Assembly: GCA_036583965.1 (NCBI GenBank)
Contig: JAZBQD010000005.1
Location: forward strand, 186,001-250,000
From: Prunella strophiata
Lineage: Eukaryota > Chordata > Aves > Passeriformes > Prunellidae
Direction: 5' to 3'
DNA: 64,000 bases
Shown here: in pieces, positions 1 through 10,791 of the stretch
Position numbering within the stretch: the stretch's first letter is position 1
How the letters are laid out: each line of letters begins with the position of its first letter
Made by a program: the position numbers and the translations under genes
Notes under the pieces: model-generated
Database searches by the model: none
What the model was told of the DNA's origin: nothing
The model's input: the letters and a program-made list of their open reading frames with translations, nothing else

Positions 1-679
1 TTTCCTTCTCTCCTGACCTAGAATAAAATCAAGATACTGAACCTCTGCACTTTAGCATTGAATGAGGAGTTTTTCAAGCCTTTTAGCTCAGGAGCAGCAG
101 AAAAGGGAAAACCAAACTCATGCAGCCTTTGAATCAACAGCAACAGAAAAAACTGGATCAGATTTACAGGACCAAGAACCCTCTTTGGCCTCTGTGGAGA
201 TGGTGGTGGTGGAGCACGTCAGGAGGCAAGAGGGACATGAAGGGAGGACATTTGTGCCTTAGGCTTGGCTTTTACAATCTCAGAACCTGGGGAGTGCAGA
301 GATTTGGTGTTCTGGCAGCAGAGAAGTTGGAGGATGAATCCTGGTCATGGTGATCCCAGCTGCTCCCACTCTGCAAAAAAATTTAATAGCTGGAGCATGA
401 GCAGAGATCCTGGGATGAATCACCTGGGACTGTGAGAGAGATATAGAAATCTCAGGAGCAAATTTGCCTCCTTGGCTGACAATGCAGGAGTGGGATTTTT
501 GCTTTAGTCCATGGTGGATTCCTTACAGAGTGAAACTGGGCAGTCCTCTGTCACACCACAATGATTTGGTTTCGAATATCTCTCTTTAAACCAAATCAAC
601 TTGTGCCATTTCAGCTTTTGATTTCAGGTGTTAACAAAAAGGTTTAAATGTCTCAGAAGTTTTTCCTGGAGGACAGAAG

Positions 680-835
680 GTGACTGGTGAGTTCCCATCC
701 CTGGAAGTGTCCAAGGAATGACTGGACATGACATTATAGCTCTGGCGTGGGTGACAAAGTGGGGATCAGTCACAGGTTGGACTTGGTGATCCTGGAAGGT
801 TTTTTCAGCCTCAGTGATTCTGGGATTCTGTAAAG
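680..835 (+). mobile_element. CR1 LINE 3' end fragment
   Basis: Sense-strand CR1 tail: 'ccctggaagtgtccaagg' followed by the 'ggttggacttggtgatcct' block and an ending of gattctgggattctg type. 5'-truncated and diverged. Confidence 0.75.
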
Positions 836-1767
836 TGGGTGCAGATTTATGGCATCTTTTACCCAGGGAATGATTATCAAGAATAATCTGGGCTTCTTTG
901 CTTCCAGCTATCCAATTATGAGTCTGTTTCCAGCTCCTGGGAAGTCCAGTGGTTTTGTTTCCCCTTTCTGACCCCAAATAAAATGTCTCTTCTCCTGAGA
1001 CATTGCTCTCTATTAATTACCAAACACACCATTTACTACACCCATTACTCCATTGTTGCTAGTTCCAGCACACAAAGGTGGAGCCAAATGGGGGAGTAGT
1101 AGCTGCACTGATGGGAAATCCAAGGTTGGATTTTCAGCCCTGCAGCCCCAGGGAGGTGGGAACAAACAAGATCCAAAGAACCTGAAACAGAGCAGATTGT
1201 GGATAGATGGGTAAGAAATTAGTTTCTAATTAGTTCATCCTGCCAACACTCATCCCTTGCAGTCTGATGGCTCCACAATCCACGCTTTATTCCAAAGCAA
1301 GTTGTTCCCTGTGATGTGGTCAGTGTTACTAATGGGAGGGAGGGGGAAGGTTTGGTCAGAGATCTGAGTTGTGAAGGGGTGGATCAGGGCAGGACAAAGA
1401 TATTCCAGGCCTGTGGTCCAGGCTTAGCATGTGGGGAGGATTCTCCCTCTCCTTGGATAAAGCAAAGTGGGATCATGCAGGGTTATTTTTTCTCTGCTTA
1501 ACAAAACTTCTCTTTTAGTTTTTGATGGAAATTTTAAGTTTAGCTTAAAGGTTTTAGTGGAAATCCCAATTTTTTTTTTTTTTTTTTTTGATTCTTCAAC
1601 CCTGGAACATGGGGAATATTGGACCTATTTCTTTGGTGGCCAAACCAAACATCTGGGTAAATTCTGACCTAATTTTAAGGGTTTCTGGGTTTCTTTTCTA
1701 TAACCATGAAACCTTTTCAGGAAATTTGCTCTTCCCAGAGCACAGACAAGCAGATTTATCTCTGTAA

Positions 1768-1826
1768 AAGTTGGACTTGGTGATCCTTTTGAGTCCCTTC
1801 CAACTGAGAATATTCTGTGATTCCTC
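1768..1826 (+). mobile_element. CR1 LINE terminal scrap
   Basis: Only the last ~60 bases of a CR1: 'gttggacttggtgatcc', a 'cccttccaactgag' block and 'attctgtgattcc'. Confidence 0.6.
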
Positions 1827-3825
1827 CTCTCCACTTTTTCCAGGTTGTGTCATTGAGGTGGCTCGAGGAAGCTCCTGACCACAGACAACACCCTCCACAA
1901 ATCTGCTCAGAAGAAAGGAAAGGAACCCATGCCCCAACCAGTCATGCAAAGCAGCCAGGCATGAACCAGTGTCACCGGTCCTGCACTGGCTCTGGCAGCT
2001 GGATGGTGCCGCAAGAGCGCCGTGGGGCAGGGTGGGCTGGGGGAGGCAGGAGCTGGGATTGCTGAGATGTGTTTGAGGAGCAGAAATCCCTCCCTTTCTG
2101 TCCATAGGGAAATGCAGGATGGATTTGCTTTTTTTCCTTGAAACACCCTGGTCTTCAGCACAGCCTAGTTTGGTGTTGACAGAGCTGGGCTGTGTTACCC
2201 ACCACGGTTTATGGGCTGGCTCTATACAGCAACAAAAATACCATCAGTATCCTTCAGGGTTCAGGTGGGGAATCCTCTCTCTCCACCCAGTGCTCACTGG
2301 CCATGGCCCAGCACAGTAGGGGGATTTATTAATTTCTGGGATTAAAGGAGGCTTTGGTGGTTTCTTCTGCGCTGAATCACCCCAATGTGGGCTGTAGCTG
2401 CAGGAGGGAGACTCCCATTAGATAATTAGTTCTGCATTTCCCCAAAAGTGATGCAAATGAGGGGGATTCACTCTGGACAGCAGCTTTTCTTTTCTAGAAC
2501 CTTTAGGCACGAGGTTTGTGATGCCTCCATTGGTGTGAAAATGGACAATTTCTGGGATACAGGCCCTGTCAGAAATCACAGGGCACAGGCTAGAGCAAGC
2601 TTCAAGACTTGGAACTGTAAAGGAAGGAGGAATCAGCTACTGAATATTATTGCACAAGAGCACTTCCAGTTCTGGAGGAGCCCAGATGTTGATCTGGGCT
2701 AAGGAATTAAACAGGACCTCTGCCAGCTGCCTTGAAATGGGTTGTTTTGTACAACAAAAATTAAATTGGCAGTTACTATGTGAATAAAATAAGGGGAAAG
2801 AAGGGAAAGGATAAAAACCTTTCAGATTTTAAGGTTCTTGTTCAATTTTGGGGTCAAAGAATGAGCAGTCAGGCTAAAGGAGTGAACTATGCATCCAAGA
2901 CCTCTGGATTCGGAGTGGTGGCCAACAGCCTGCCCTGCAGAGCTCTGTGTGTGACAGTGATGAGGGTTTGGGTGGGAAGGAGGTGCTAAAGCCCACGGGG
3001 TGACAGGCACTTATGCCAAACCCAGTAGCAATCTCAGAAGCAACTAGTCCCCTTTATCATGAACTCTTGGAGTGACTTGAAAGGAGTTGCTCAAAGGGGC
3101 AGTGATGTTTTGGGGACAGCCCAAGGTGTTTGTCAGCCCTTAATGAAATGAGGCTGAGGAAGCCACAGTTGTCGTGCTCAGTAATTAAAGGGAAAGTTAA
3201 GCCTCCTGTCTGTGCTTTGGGAGCAGCCTGGCTGCAGACAGGATCAGGAAGGCTAAGCTGAGCAGTGACAGCATTGCAAAAACGCCCGGGAGGAAAAAAA
3301 ACATGGAATGATTTCCAGGTGAAGCCAAGGAGGAGCTTGGAATACCAGGGGTGCAATTATTGGGATGCCTTGAACACTAAGCTGGCATTGGATCATTGAG
3401 ATTTCCACATGCAAACCATTCTGCATGGGGAACAAGAGACGCAGGTGCTTCACCCTCCCTGGGAAAACACGCGGTGCCCAGCAGGTGGATTTCCCCATGG
3501 GATACTAAGGGAGAAAAATCAACCACATAATAACAAGAACAAAGGGAATAACAAGGCCAAACATTGATGTGTGTTTGCTGCTCTGAGAAATTGCCCTGGA
3601 GTTCCCCCTGTGAATGTCCCCAATGTGTCTATCCTGTCAAGCCAAGGGGGAAGAGGGAACCTGAATCACTTGGGATCACCCAGGTGCTGAGCTGGAAATG
3701 CGAATGTGAATTTCTAAGATTCCACCCAGCACAGTTTGGCCAGAAAGGTGTAGGTTTACCTGAAGTGCTTTCTTTGATCCTCCAACAGAGCATGGCCAGA
3801 GTCCTGTTGGCAGGAAATAGAGATT

Positions 3826-4400
3826 CATGGAATGGTTTGGGTTGGAAGGAACCTGAAAGATCATCTAATGCCACCCCCACCATGGGCAGGGACACCTTCC
3901 ACAATCCCAGGCTGCTCCAAGCCTTGTCCAACCTGGCCTTGGACACTTCCAGGGATGGGGCAGCCACAATTTCTCTTGGTAACATTGCCAGGGCCTCCCC
4001 ACCCTCACAGGGAAGAATTTTTTCCCGATACACTTAATCTCCACTTTCTTTCAGTGGAAAGCCATTCCCCCTTGTCCTGGCACTCCAGGCCCTTAGAATA
4101 GTCTCTCTATATGTTCCTTGTTGTCTCCTTCGGGCACTGGAAGACCACAATTAGGTCACCCCAGAGCCTTCTCTTCTCCAGGCTGAACAATCCCAATTCT
4201 CTCAGCCTTTCCTCACAGCAGCTGCTCCATCCCTTTAATCATCTCCATGGCCTCCTATGGACTCTCTCCAGCAGCTCCATGTCCTGCCTGTGCTGGCTCC
4301 CAGGGCTGGGGTAGCTCTACAGGTGGGGTCTCACCTGAGCAGGGCACAGTGGCAGAACCACCCCCCTTGCCTGCTGCCCACGATGGGGTCTCAGCCCAGG
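3826..4400 (-). mobile_element. CR1 LINE, longer antisense copy
   Basis: Reads as the reverse complement of a CR1 3' end: starts 'attcatggaatggtttggg', then the 'catgggcagggacacctt' block, 'tggacacttccagggatgg', and further inside 'ctccaggctgaacaatccc' and 'ctctctccagcagctccatg'. About 575 bp are recognisable; the inner edge is approximate. Confidence 0.85.
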
Positions 4401-4659
4401 ACAGGATTCACAGGAAGATTTTCCATTCCCATTTCTCTGTACTGTTTCTTGGCTTTCTTTTCCAGTCATTCAGTGCTGGGTTTTCCCAGGTTCCCAAGCC
4501 TGCTGCCAACAGATGGGGCCCAGCTGGATTTCAAAGCTAGTATGGGCACATCTCGAGCCATGAAAGAGTTTCCCAAAACAGAAGATTTAGGTCAAGCAGT
4601 GAAGGAATCTTCATCAGAAGCAATGAAATCAAAGTGTGACTTTGCACCTCCAAAGGAAA

Positions 4660-4822
4660 TGGTGGCTGTCCCTTCCCTGGAAGTGTCCAAGGCCAGGCTG
4701 GGTGAGGCTTGGAGGAACCTGGGATAATGGAATGTGTCCCTGCCCATGGCAGGGGACAGAACAAGATGAGCTTTAAGGTCTCTTCCAGCCAAACCATCCC
4801 ATGGTTCTATGATTCCATGACC
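4660..4822 (+). mobile_element. CR1 LINE 3' end fragment
   Basis: Sense copy with 'ccctggaagtgtccaaggc', 'gtccctgcccatggcagggg' and the terminal 'ggttctatgattcca'. Confidence 0.85.
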
Positions 4823-6501
4823 TTGCTCAGTGGGGGGAGGGATCATCACTCCAGAGATGCCGTGACTGTTGCTTTGCTGCATCTCCAGGAACATGTGGTT
4901 TTGTGGCAATTCAGGGTGTTAATCTCTGGAAATGGAGGTTCCAACCCTGCAGGCTTTGCTGAGCCAGGGAAATAAAGAGTGTGGAGCCCAATGTTCCATC
5001 TGGCTGCTCCAGGGCACTGGGGCTTTAGGGAATGTTGGAGCAGGTGTTCCTGAGTATTAGGGCTGCAGTGGAGGTGGTTGCCAACTCCTCCAGGACAAAT
5101 TCTGCCTTTATCTTCACTTATTTCAGTGGAGAAACCATCACACACGGCACATGCACTGAGCTGCCACCGCTGGGGTGACACACCGAGGTTTTCTGCATGT
5201 TGGTGACAAAATGAATCACAAAAGTGACTCCAACCATTCATTAAGGTAATAGGTACATCCTCCAGAAGCTCAGCTTTCTGTCATCTCCTTAATCTGAGTG
5301 TCCATCTGGGAAGTTTAATGAATAGGTGCTCACCACAGCATTGTTATTTCTCCTGCTTCGAATTTGTTCCTTTATTTTGCTGAGGCAGCCGTGGAAGATA
5401 AGAACTTCTGCTCTGGGATCACCCTCCATAGGCCGGGCTGACTCTGTCTCCAGGTTCTCCTGCAAGGGTAGCTTCAGAAAACAATCTTTTCCTTGATGAT
5501 CCCAAGCTCTCTCATTGGCTATTCACGGTCTCTCTCTTCAACTTGGTGCCTGGTTTTTATGCATCTGAATTTAGGTAAAGGACTCCCACGCTGAAAGTGC
5601 TTTTATTTATTGGTGATCTCACCTGCGGAGTTTTTTTTACATGGCCTGTGAGAGGCTTTGTTCTCTAACCAATGTCTCTCCTTTGTCCTTCTTCACTTTT
5701 AAATTCAGCACAGAGATCGTTTTGCTGATAAAATCTCAGCGTTCTCTGCTCTGCTGCCAACGAACAGCGTGAAATGTTTGTGCAGTCGTCTCCACTTCAC
5801 TTCTGCTTTAAAGAAAACTCTAAAACAAAAGTTTGCAAAATTAACTCTCTTACATCAAGCACCAAGCAGCTCCTCCCTGTGGTACTGCAGACACTGGTGT
5901 GACACACAGACAGATTTCCAGACATCGATGGGAACTAGTTGAAATTCTGAGGCTGAATTTCCCTCCTCCCACACTCTCCCCTTTCACTCAGCTGCTGGAA
6001 AGCACCTCCAGAGTCCCCAGTTGGCTCTGTGCATGAAGGAATACATTTTCTGATTAAAACCATCTGTACCATAGAGGAGACAAGACAACTATCCTGTGAA
6101 ACAGCACAGCCCTATTTCCCACCTCCACACCTGATGCACTCCCCATGGGAGACTTTCTGTCAACCTTTCCCCAAAAAACTCTTACAGTGGACACCTTGTG
6201 CCTTTGGGGGACTCTTCCTTGACAAGGTGACTCTCTCCAATGCTCCTTTCTGGCTGCTCTGCTTTCATCCTGACACCACCACTCTGATCTCACCCCATTA
6301 CTTAGAGTCCTTTTGGTCCCTCAGCCCCAGGCACTGTCACAAACTTGTCTGAATGATGTCAAAATGCCTCACAAATTCCTATGCAAAGGAGGAATGTTAC
6401 AAAGAAAGGGGTGGACACTTGTGGTGGTTGGTATGAACCCTCTTTGTCTCTTGCAAAAGGTGGCTCCATGTGTTCCTTGTGTGAGACCTTGAGGGGGGAT
6501 T

Positions 6502-6960
6502 TTATAGAATCAGGGAATATCCTGAGTTGGAAAGGACACACCCAAATCATCAGTCCAGCTCCTGACCCTGTACAAGACATGCCAAAAATCCCAAAAATCG
6601 TGTGCCTGAGACTGCTGTCCCAAGCCTCTTGGAGCTCTGGCAGACTTGGGCCCATGACCATTCCCTAGGGAACTTGTTCAGTGCCTGACCACCCTCTGCA
6701 GGTAGAACCTTTTCCCAATATCCAACCTGACCCTCCTGACACAGTTCCAGCTGTTCCCTGGGTCCTGTCCCTGCTCACAGAGAACAGAGATCGGAGTTGC
6801 CCCTTGAGATGAAGATGTAGCCCCTGACAAGTCTTCCCTCAGTCTCCTCCAGGCTGACTTTGTGTGGCCCCTCCAGACCCTTCCCCATCCCATGTCCCTC
6901 CTTTGGACCCTCTCCAACATCTTCAGGTCTGCCTTATATTGTGGCACTGAAATCTGCCCC
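6502..6960 (-). mobile_element. CR1 LINE, antisense copy
   Basis: Starts 'tatagaatcagggaatatcc', continues with 'gttggaaaggacacacccaa' and deeper CR1 sequence, including 'tggaccctctccaacatctt' near 6905. A different CR1 subfamily from the 'catgggcaggg' copies. Confidence 0.8.
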
Positions 6961-9069
6961 CTGATGGAGGTGAGGCTGCCTCAGCCCAGAGCAAAGCAGG
7001 ACAATCCTCCTTCCTGGCCTGGCCAGGCTGGGCCTGGTGCCCCCAGGAGGTGGTGTCCCTCCTGGCTGCCAGGGCACACAGATGAATCTCTCAGTTTTTT
7101 CTCTGAGCAGACTGTCACAACACCCCAAACACTGGTGGCTGGGGTTCTGATGGACTGGTGGACTGATGGTTCCACACAGGTCACCCACAGTCCAGCAGAA
7201 GGAAGGTTGAAGTTTTGGGGAGATCATACCTGGAAATATCTCAAATGCAAGTGGTACACATGAGCAGGAATTATGGAACAGCCTGGAAGGAACCTCAGGA
7301 ATTCTTTTCCATCTCTTTGCCCCAAAGCAGCATAAATGGACAGGGACAACCCAGGCTGAGGGTGAGGAGTGGCTGTGGAGCAAGGTTACTGGTTCCCAGT
7401 TTCAGACCATCATCTCTACCCCTGTCCCCACTAATCCCTGTCTGCTTTGATGTGGGAGCCAAATCAAGCTGCACTTAAGAGATGGGGAACAGCCACCTTT
7501 GGAGAGCAGGACCAGCAAAACCAGTGGGAGGTGTCCTGGGGGCCTCATTAACCCTTTTAATGGTGACTTTGTGTCCCTTCCACAGAGAGCCACAAAAACT
7601 GCCGAGCCTGCAGGGAGGGATGGAGCACACCGCCAGCACCAGCCCTGACAGCCCAGTTTTTCAAGGAGAGGGTCTTAAAAAGTGCTTTTCTCACTGGGAC
7701 AAAGCAGACTCTGTTGTATGTTTTTTTCATCCAGAATCCCAGCATTAGGCTGGAAATGCCCCCAGGCTCTCCCTGTCTGCAGGGGTGGCTTAGCAGGTCC
7801 CAGTTTAGTAGGTGCTTAAGCAGAATGAATTTATCTGGGCACATGTAAATCTCAAAGATTTTAAAGTCTCATGAAAGCCACCACAGCTCAAGGAATGTTT
7901 AGGGCCAAGCAGCTCAGGGGTTTCCCCCGTAAACCTGGGTGGAAGCTGTAGGTTTAAATCAAAGATGAATCCCTGAGAGAAGCGGTTTCATATCCTCCTT
8001 GGAAAGAGGAAGGTTGGTCCCTCTCTGCCAACACCATCTCACCCACAACCAGCCAGGACAAAGTGTGGACACATGAAAAGGTCTCAAGGAAGATGACCTG
8101 TGCATGAAAGCCATTGCAACCCTTCTCTTGGGAAGTCCAAATCCCATTGGAGTCCTTCCTGCTTTGAAGTTGCTGGAACCTCCACCATGTGACTCCAAAC
8201 CGGCTTTGTGAAAGCTCAGCAGCTGCAAACCACAGGTGCTGCCCTGGACTGGCTTCCTCTGATGTGCAAGGCTGGGCACCAGGAAAAGCCACTTGTTAGG
8301 GACAGGAGCAGGAGCCAGAGGTTGAAGATCAGGTTTGTTGTGGAGGAACAGCCCAACAACTCTTCATACACAAGAAGGGATCTCAGGGCTTGCAGCTGGC
8401 AGAGGGTGATTGTCCCATGAGCAGCATCTTCCCTGTTTCCAACAAAACCAGGGGTTTGGAAGGTCTGAAATGTGTGTCACCCATGTGGTACAAGGCACTC
8501 CACGGTGGCTGAGCAGAGATATGGGGGATAACTGGGACCTGACCCCAGCCAGATTTCTCACAGCTGGAAAAACTGGAAAGTTGTTGTCCTCAAGGGAAAA
8601 GGGCTGTGTCTTTCCTGCCATGAAGAGGAGATGCAGTCTCTGTGGTTCTGCTGGGCAGCAGAGCTCAGAGCAGCAGTTGCTCCCGATCCCTCAGCTGTGC
8701 AGGGCTGAGCCACAGGGAAAACAGGACTGGAATCTGGCTTCTCCCTCTTTTTGGCCTGCCCGTGGTTGTGCCAGCCTAAAAAAGTTCATGAAGGTCATGT
8801 CTGGACCTCCCTAAGGGCTCAGTGATGTTTTATCCCTGAACGCCCTGCCCCCAGGCAGTGCTCCACGTTTGGCTTCACACACCCAAAGTCTTCTCCAGGG
8901 ATTGCACCAGTGCTTTGGCTCAAAATAAAACTCATCTCCAAAATATTTCTTCTCTTTTCACTTGCATGCAAGAGGTCCCAGTGCCTGGGTTACCTCGAAG
9001 TGACATGAAGGATGTGGTGCCCAAAACTCATTTGTTTTCTCCAACTATCTGTGAATGAGAGTAATGTGG

Positions 9070-9170
9070 GATAGTGAAAGGTGTTTCTGGCTACAGCAGG
9101 GGGTTGGAATGAGATGGGCTTTATGGTCCCTTCCAACCCAAACCATTCCATGATTCCACAATTCTACGAA
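9070..9170 (+). mobile_element. CR1 LINE 3' end fragment
   Basis: Contains 'gttggaatgagatgggcttt', 'ggtcccttccaacccaaacc' and 'ccatgattccacaattctac'. Confidence 0.8.
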
Positions 9171-9894
9171 AGTACATCTCGTAAGATGTGCATCTGTGTA
9201 TACTCAGAACAACATAGCTATAATGGAACCACTACATGATTATAATTAAATATAGTAATTTTTTTCATTTCAACCCATTATGAGATCTGTTAAAAAGAAA
9301 TAAAAAATGGAAAGGTCTTTCCAGGAAATACTCCACAAATATTCTAAATATCCTGATTCTTTTTCCTGACTTCTAATTCAAGACACTGCATTTCACATTG
9401 ACAATAGCACAAAGTCCTCCCAGAGCCAGTTAATTTTGCCCCAGCAAAGATGTAAAGACTTCTCAGGGCAAGCTCTGCAATCCCTTTTGTTTCTGTGATT
9501 AGACCCCCTTTTTAAGGCAAAAAAGGGATTTTGTTTCCAAGCAAATTCAAAAATCTTTTTAAGAATTTTAATTAAGATGGTACAATGCCTTCTTATTACC
9601 ATATACTACTGGACGGATTTAATGTCAAAAAGGTGTGTCAAGGAATGACCAGGCAAAACCTTCACTCCACATGACATTTTTCAACCTGCTTGTAACACTT
9701 CCCTTCTTTGTTACTTCTCCTGTTCTCATGAATCTGCTGTGTGCCCTGGTCCCATCACGCCGATGTTCAAAATTTAGCACTTTCCCTGAGCACATAACTC
9801 AGTAATAAATCACTATCAGTTTACCAGAAATGCCTTATCTTCAATTTCAGGTATGCTAAGGGGCAGTGGAAGCCCCGCTGGGCTGTGGCACAGG

Positions 9895-10065
9895 CTTTCA
9901 TAGAGAAGCTGTGGCTGCCCCTTCCCTGGAAGTGACCAAGTTGGATGAGGCTTGAAGCAAGCTGGGACAGTGGAAGGTGTCCTTGCTCATGGCAGAGGGT
10001 GGAATGAGATGGGCTTTAAGGTCCTCCTGAGCCAAATCATTCCATGACTCCATGATTCTGTGAAC
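9895..10065 (+). mobile_element. CR1 LINE 3' end fragment beside orphan exon
   Basis: Sense CR1 tail ('ccctggaagtgaccaagttg', 'ggaatgagatgggctttaag', 'ccatgattctgtga'). It ends about 14 bases before the acceptor of the possible keratin tail exon that starts at 10080. Confidence 0.85.
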
Positions 10066-10079
10066 CCCCAGTTTCCCAG

Positions 10080-10346
10080 AGCATCCTCCCCATGACCAAA
10101 CTCATCCTCAGCACCACCTCACGCGATTCCTGCTCCATCCACACGGAAACCACCAACCCCATCCTGACGGTCAGCACCCGAATTGTCTCCAAGAGCCACA
10201 GCCATCCCCACAAAGAGGAAGGAATAAATGCTTACGAGAGCTCTCCCAACAACGTCAGTGCTGAGCCGGGATGGATCCGCCTTCCCTCTCCCTGTCAGCA
10301 GTGGTCATTGCTCAAGAGCCCGCCCGGAGCTGGCCATGGACCCTGA
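10080..10346 (+). pseudogene. Possible orphan 3'-terminal exon (keratin-tail-like)
   Basis: An open frame from an AG at 10078-10079 (after 'gtttcccag') to the stop at 10344-10346. It is Ser/Thr-rich, with 'CSIHTETTNP' and 'VSTRIVSKSHSHPHKEEG'. The RIVSK motif recalls the end of type II keratin tails (gene C ends with [11 protein letters not shown]). An AATAAA at 10433-10438 follows, so this looks like a last exon. No exons 1-8 lie upstream inside the window, and a CR1 ends 14 bases before the acceptor. Either it is the stranded end of a lost keratin (in the usual order an upstream neighbour could be KRT8, KRT78 or KRT79-like), or the last exon of a gene with a very long intron, or chance. There is no rod sequence to confirm the family, hence low confidence. 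Confidence 0.3.
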
Positions 10347-10432
10347 AAGGGGCGGCATCCCCACGACATTTTGCAGGAGGTCCTGAAATGTAATTAAACG
10401 CTGTGGTGAAACCAAACTGTAAACAAGCCATG

Positions 10433-10438
10433 AATAAA
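10433..10438 (+). terminator. Poly(A) signal AATAAA
   Basis: AATAAA about 90 bases after the stop of the possible orphan tail exon and about 240 bases before the TATA box of gene A. It supports reading the preceding block as a former last exon. Confidence 0.4.
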
Positions 10439-10680
10439 AACCCCTTGAATTATTTTGCTAAACTATAATTACACAATAAGGAAGCAGATTAATTAAGTAA
10501 AATATAAGTCCTGAAACTGAAGCTTGCAAGCAAAGCAGTTTATTTTAATTTCCACATTATTTCATATGAGATAGAAGTGTTTGCTGTGGGTTTAAAATGT
10601 TGGAAGCCATTCCTTGCTGCCAGGCAGACCAAACCCAGTGGATAAATTAAATTTTTGCATCTGAGGCACCTCCTGAAATG

Positions 10681-10688
10681 TATATAAG
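10681..10688 (+). promoter_or_regulatory. TATA box of gene A
   Basis: TATATAAG lies 111 bases before the start codon at 10792, which puts transcription start near 10710 and gives a 5' leader of about 80 bases. Confidence 0.8.
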
Positions 10689-10791
10689 GAGAAGGGCTCT
10701 GCCTCAGAGGAGCTAAAGGAGTTCTCCTTCAAGCCCCTGCTCCTCTCTTGCTCCTCTGCATCGCCGTCACTGCCCACCCACCCCAGCCACC

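Larger units (their letters stand above)
1..10079. other. Upstream intergenic region, no gene recognised
   Basis: I looked on both strands for the strongly conserved keratin exons (helix initiation, exon 3 YEDEINRR type, exon 5 MDNNR type, exon 7 helix termination) and found none. Open frames here are short and several run through CR1 sequence. Contents I can support are the CR1 pieces listed separately (680-835, 1768-1826, 3826-4400, 4660-4822, 6502-6960, 9070-9170, 9895-10065) and a poly(T) run at about 1570-1590. An AATAAA at 22-27 could be the 3' end of a gene left of the window, but nothing else supports that. The remainder (for example 4980-6400 and 6990-9060) shows no feature I can name. 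Confidence 0.6.
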
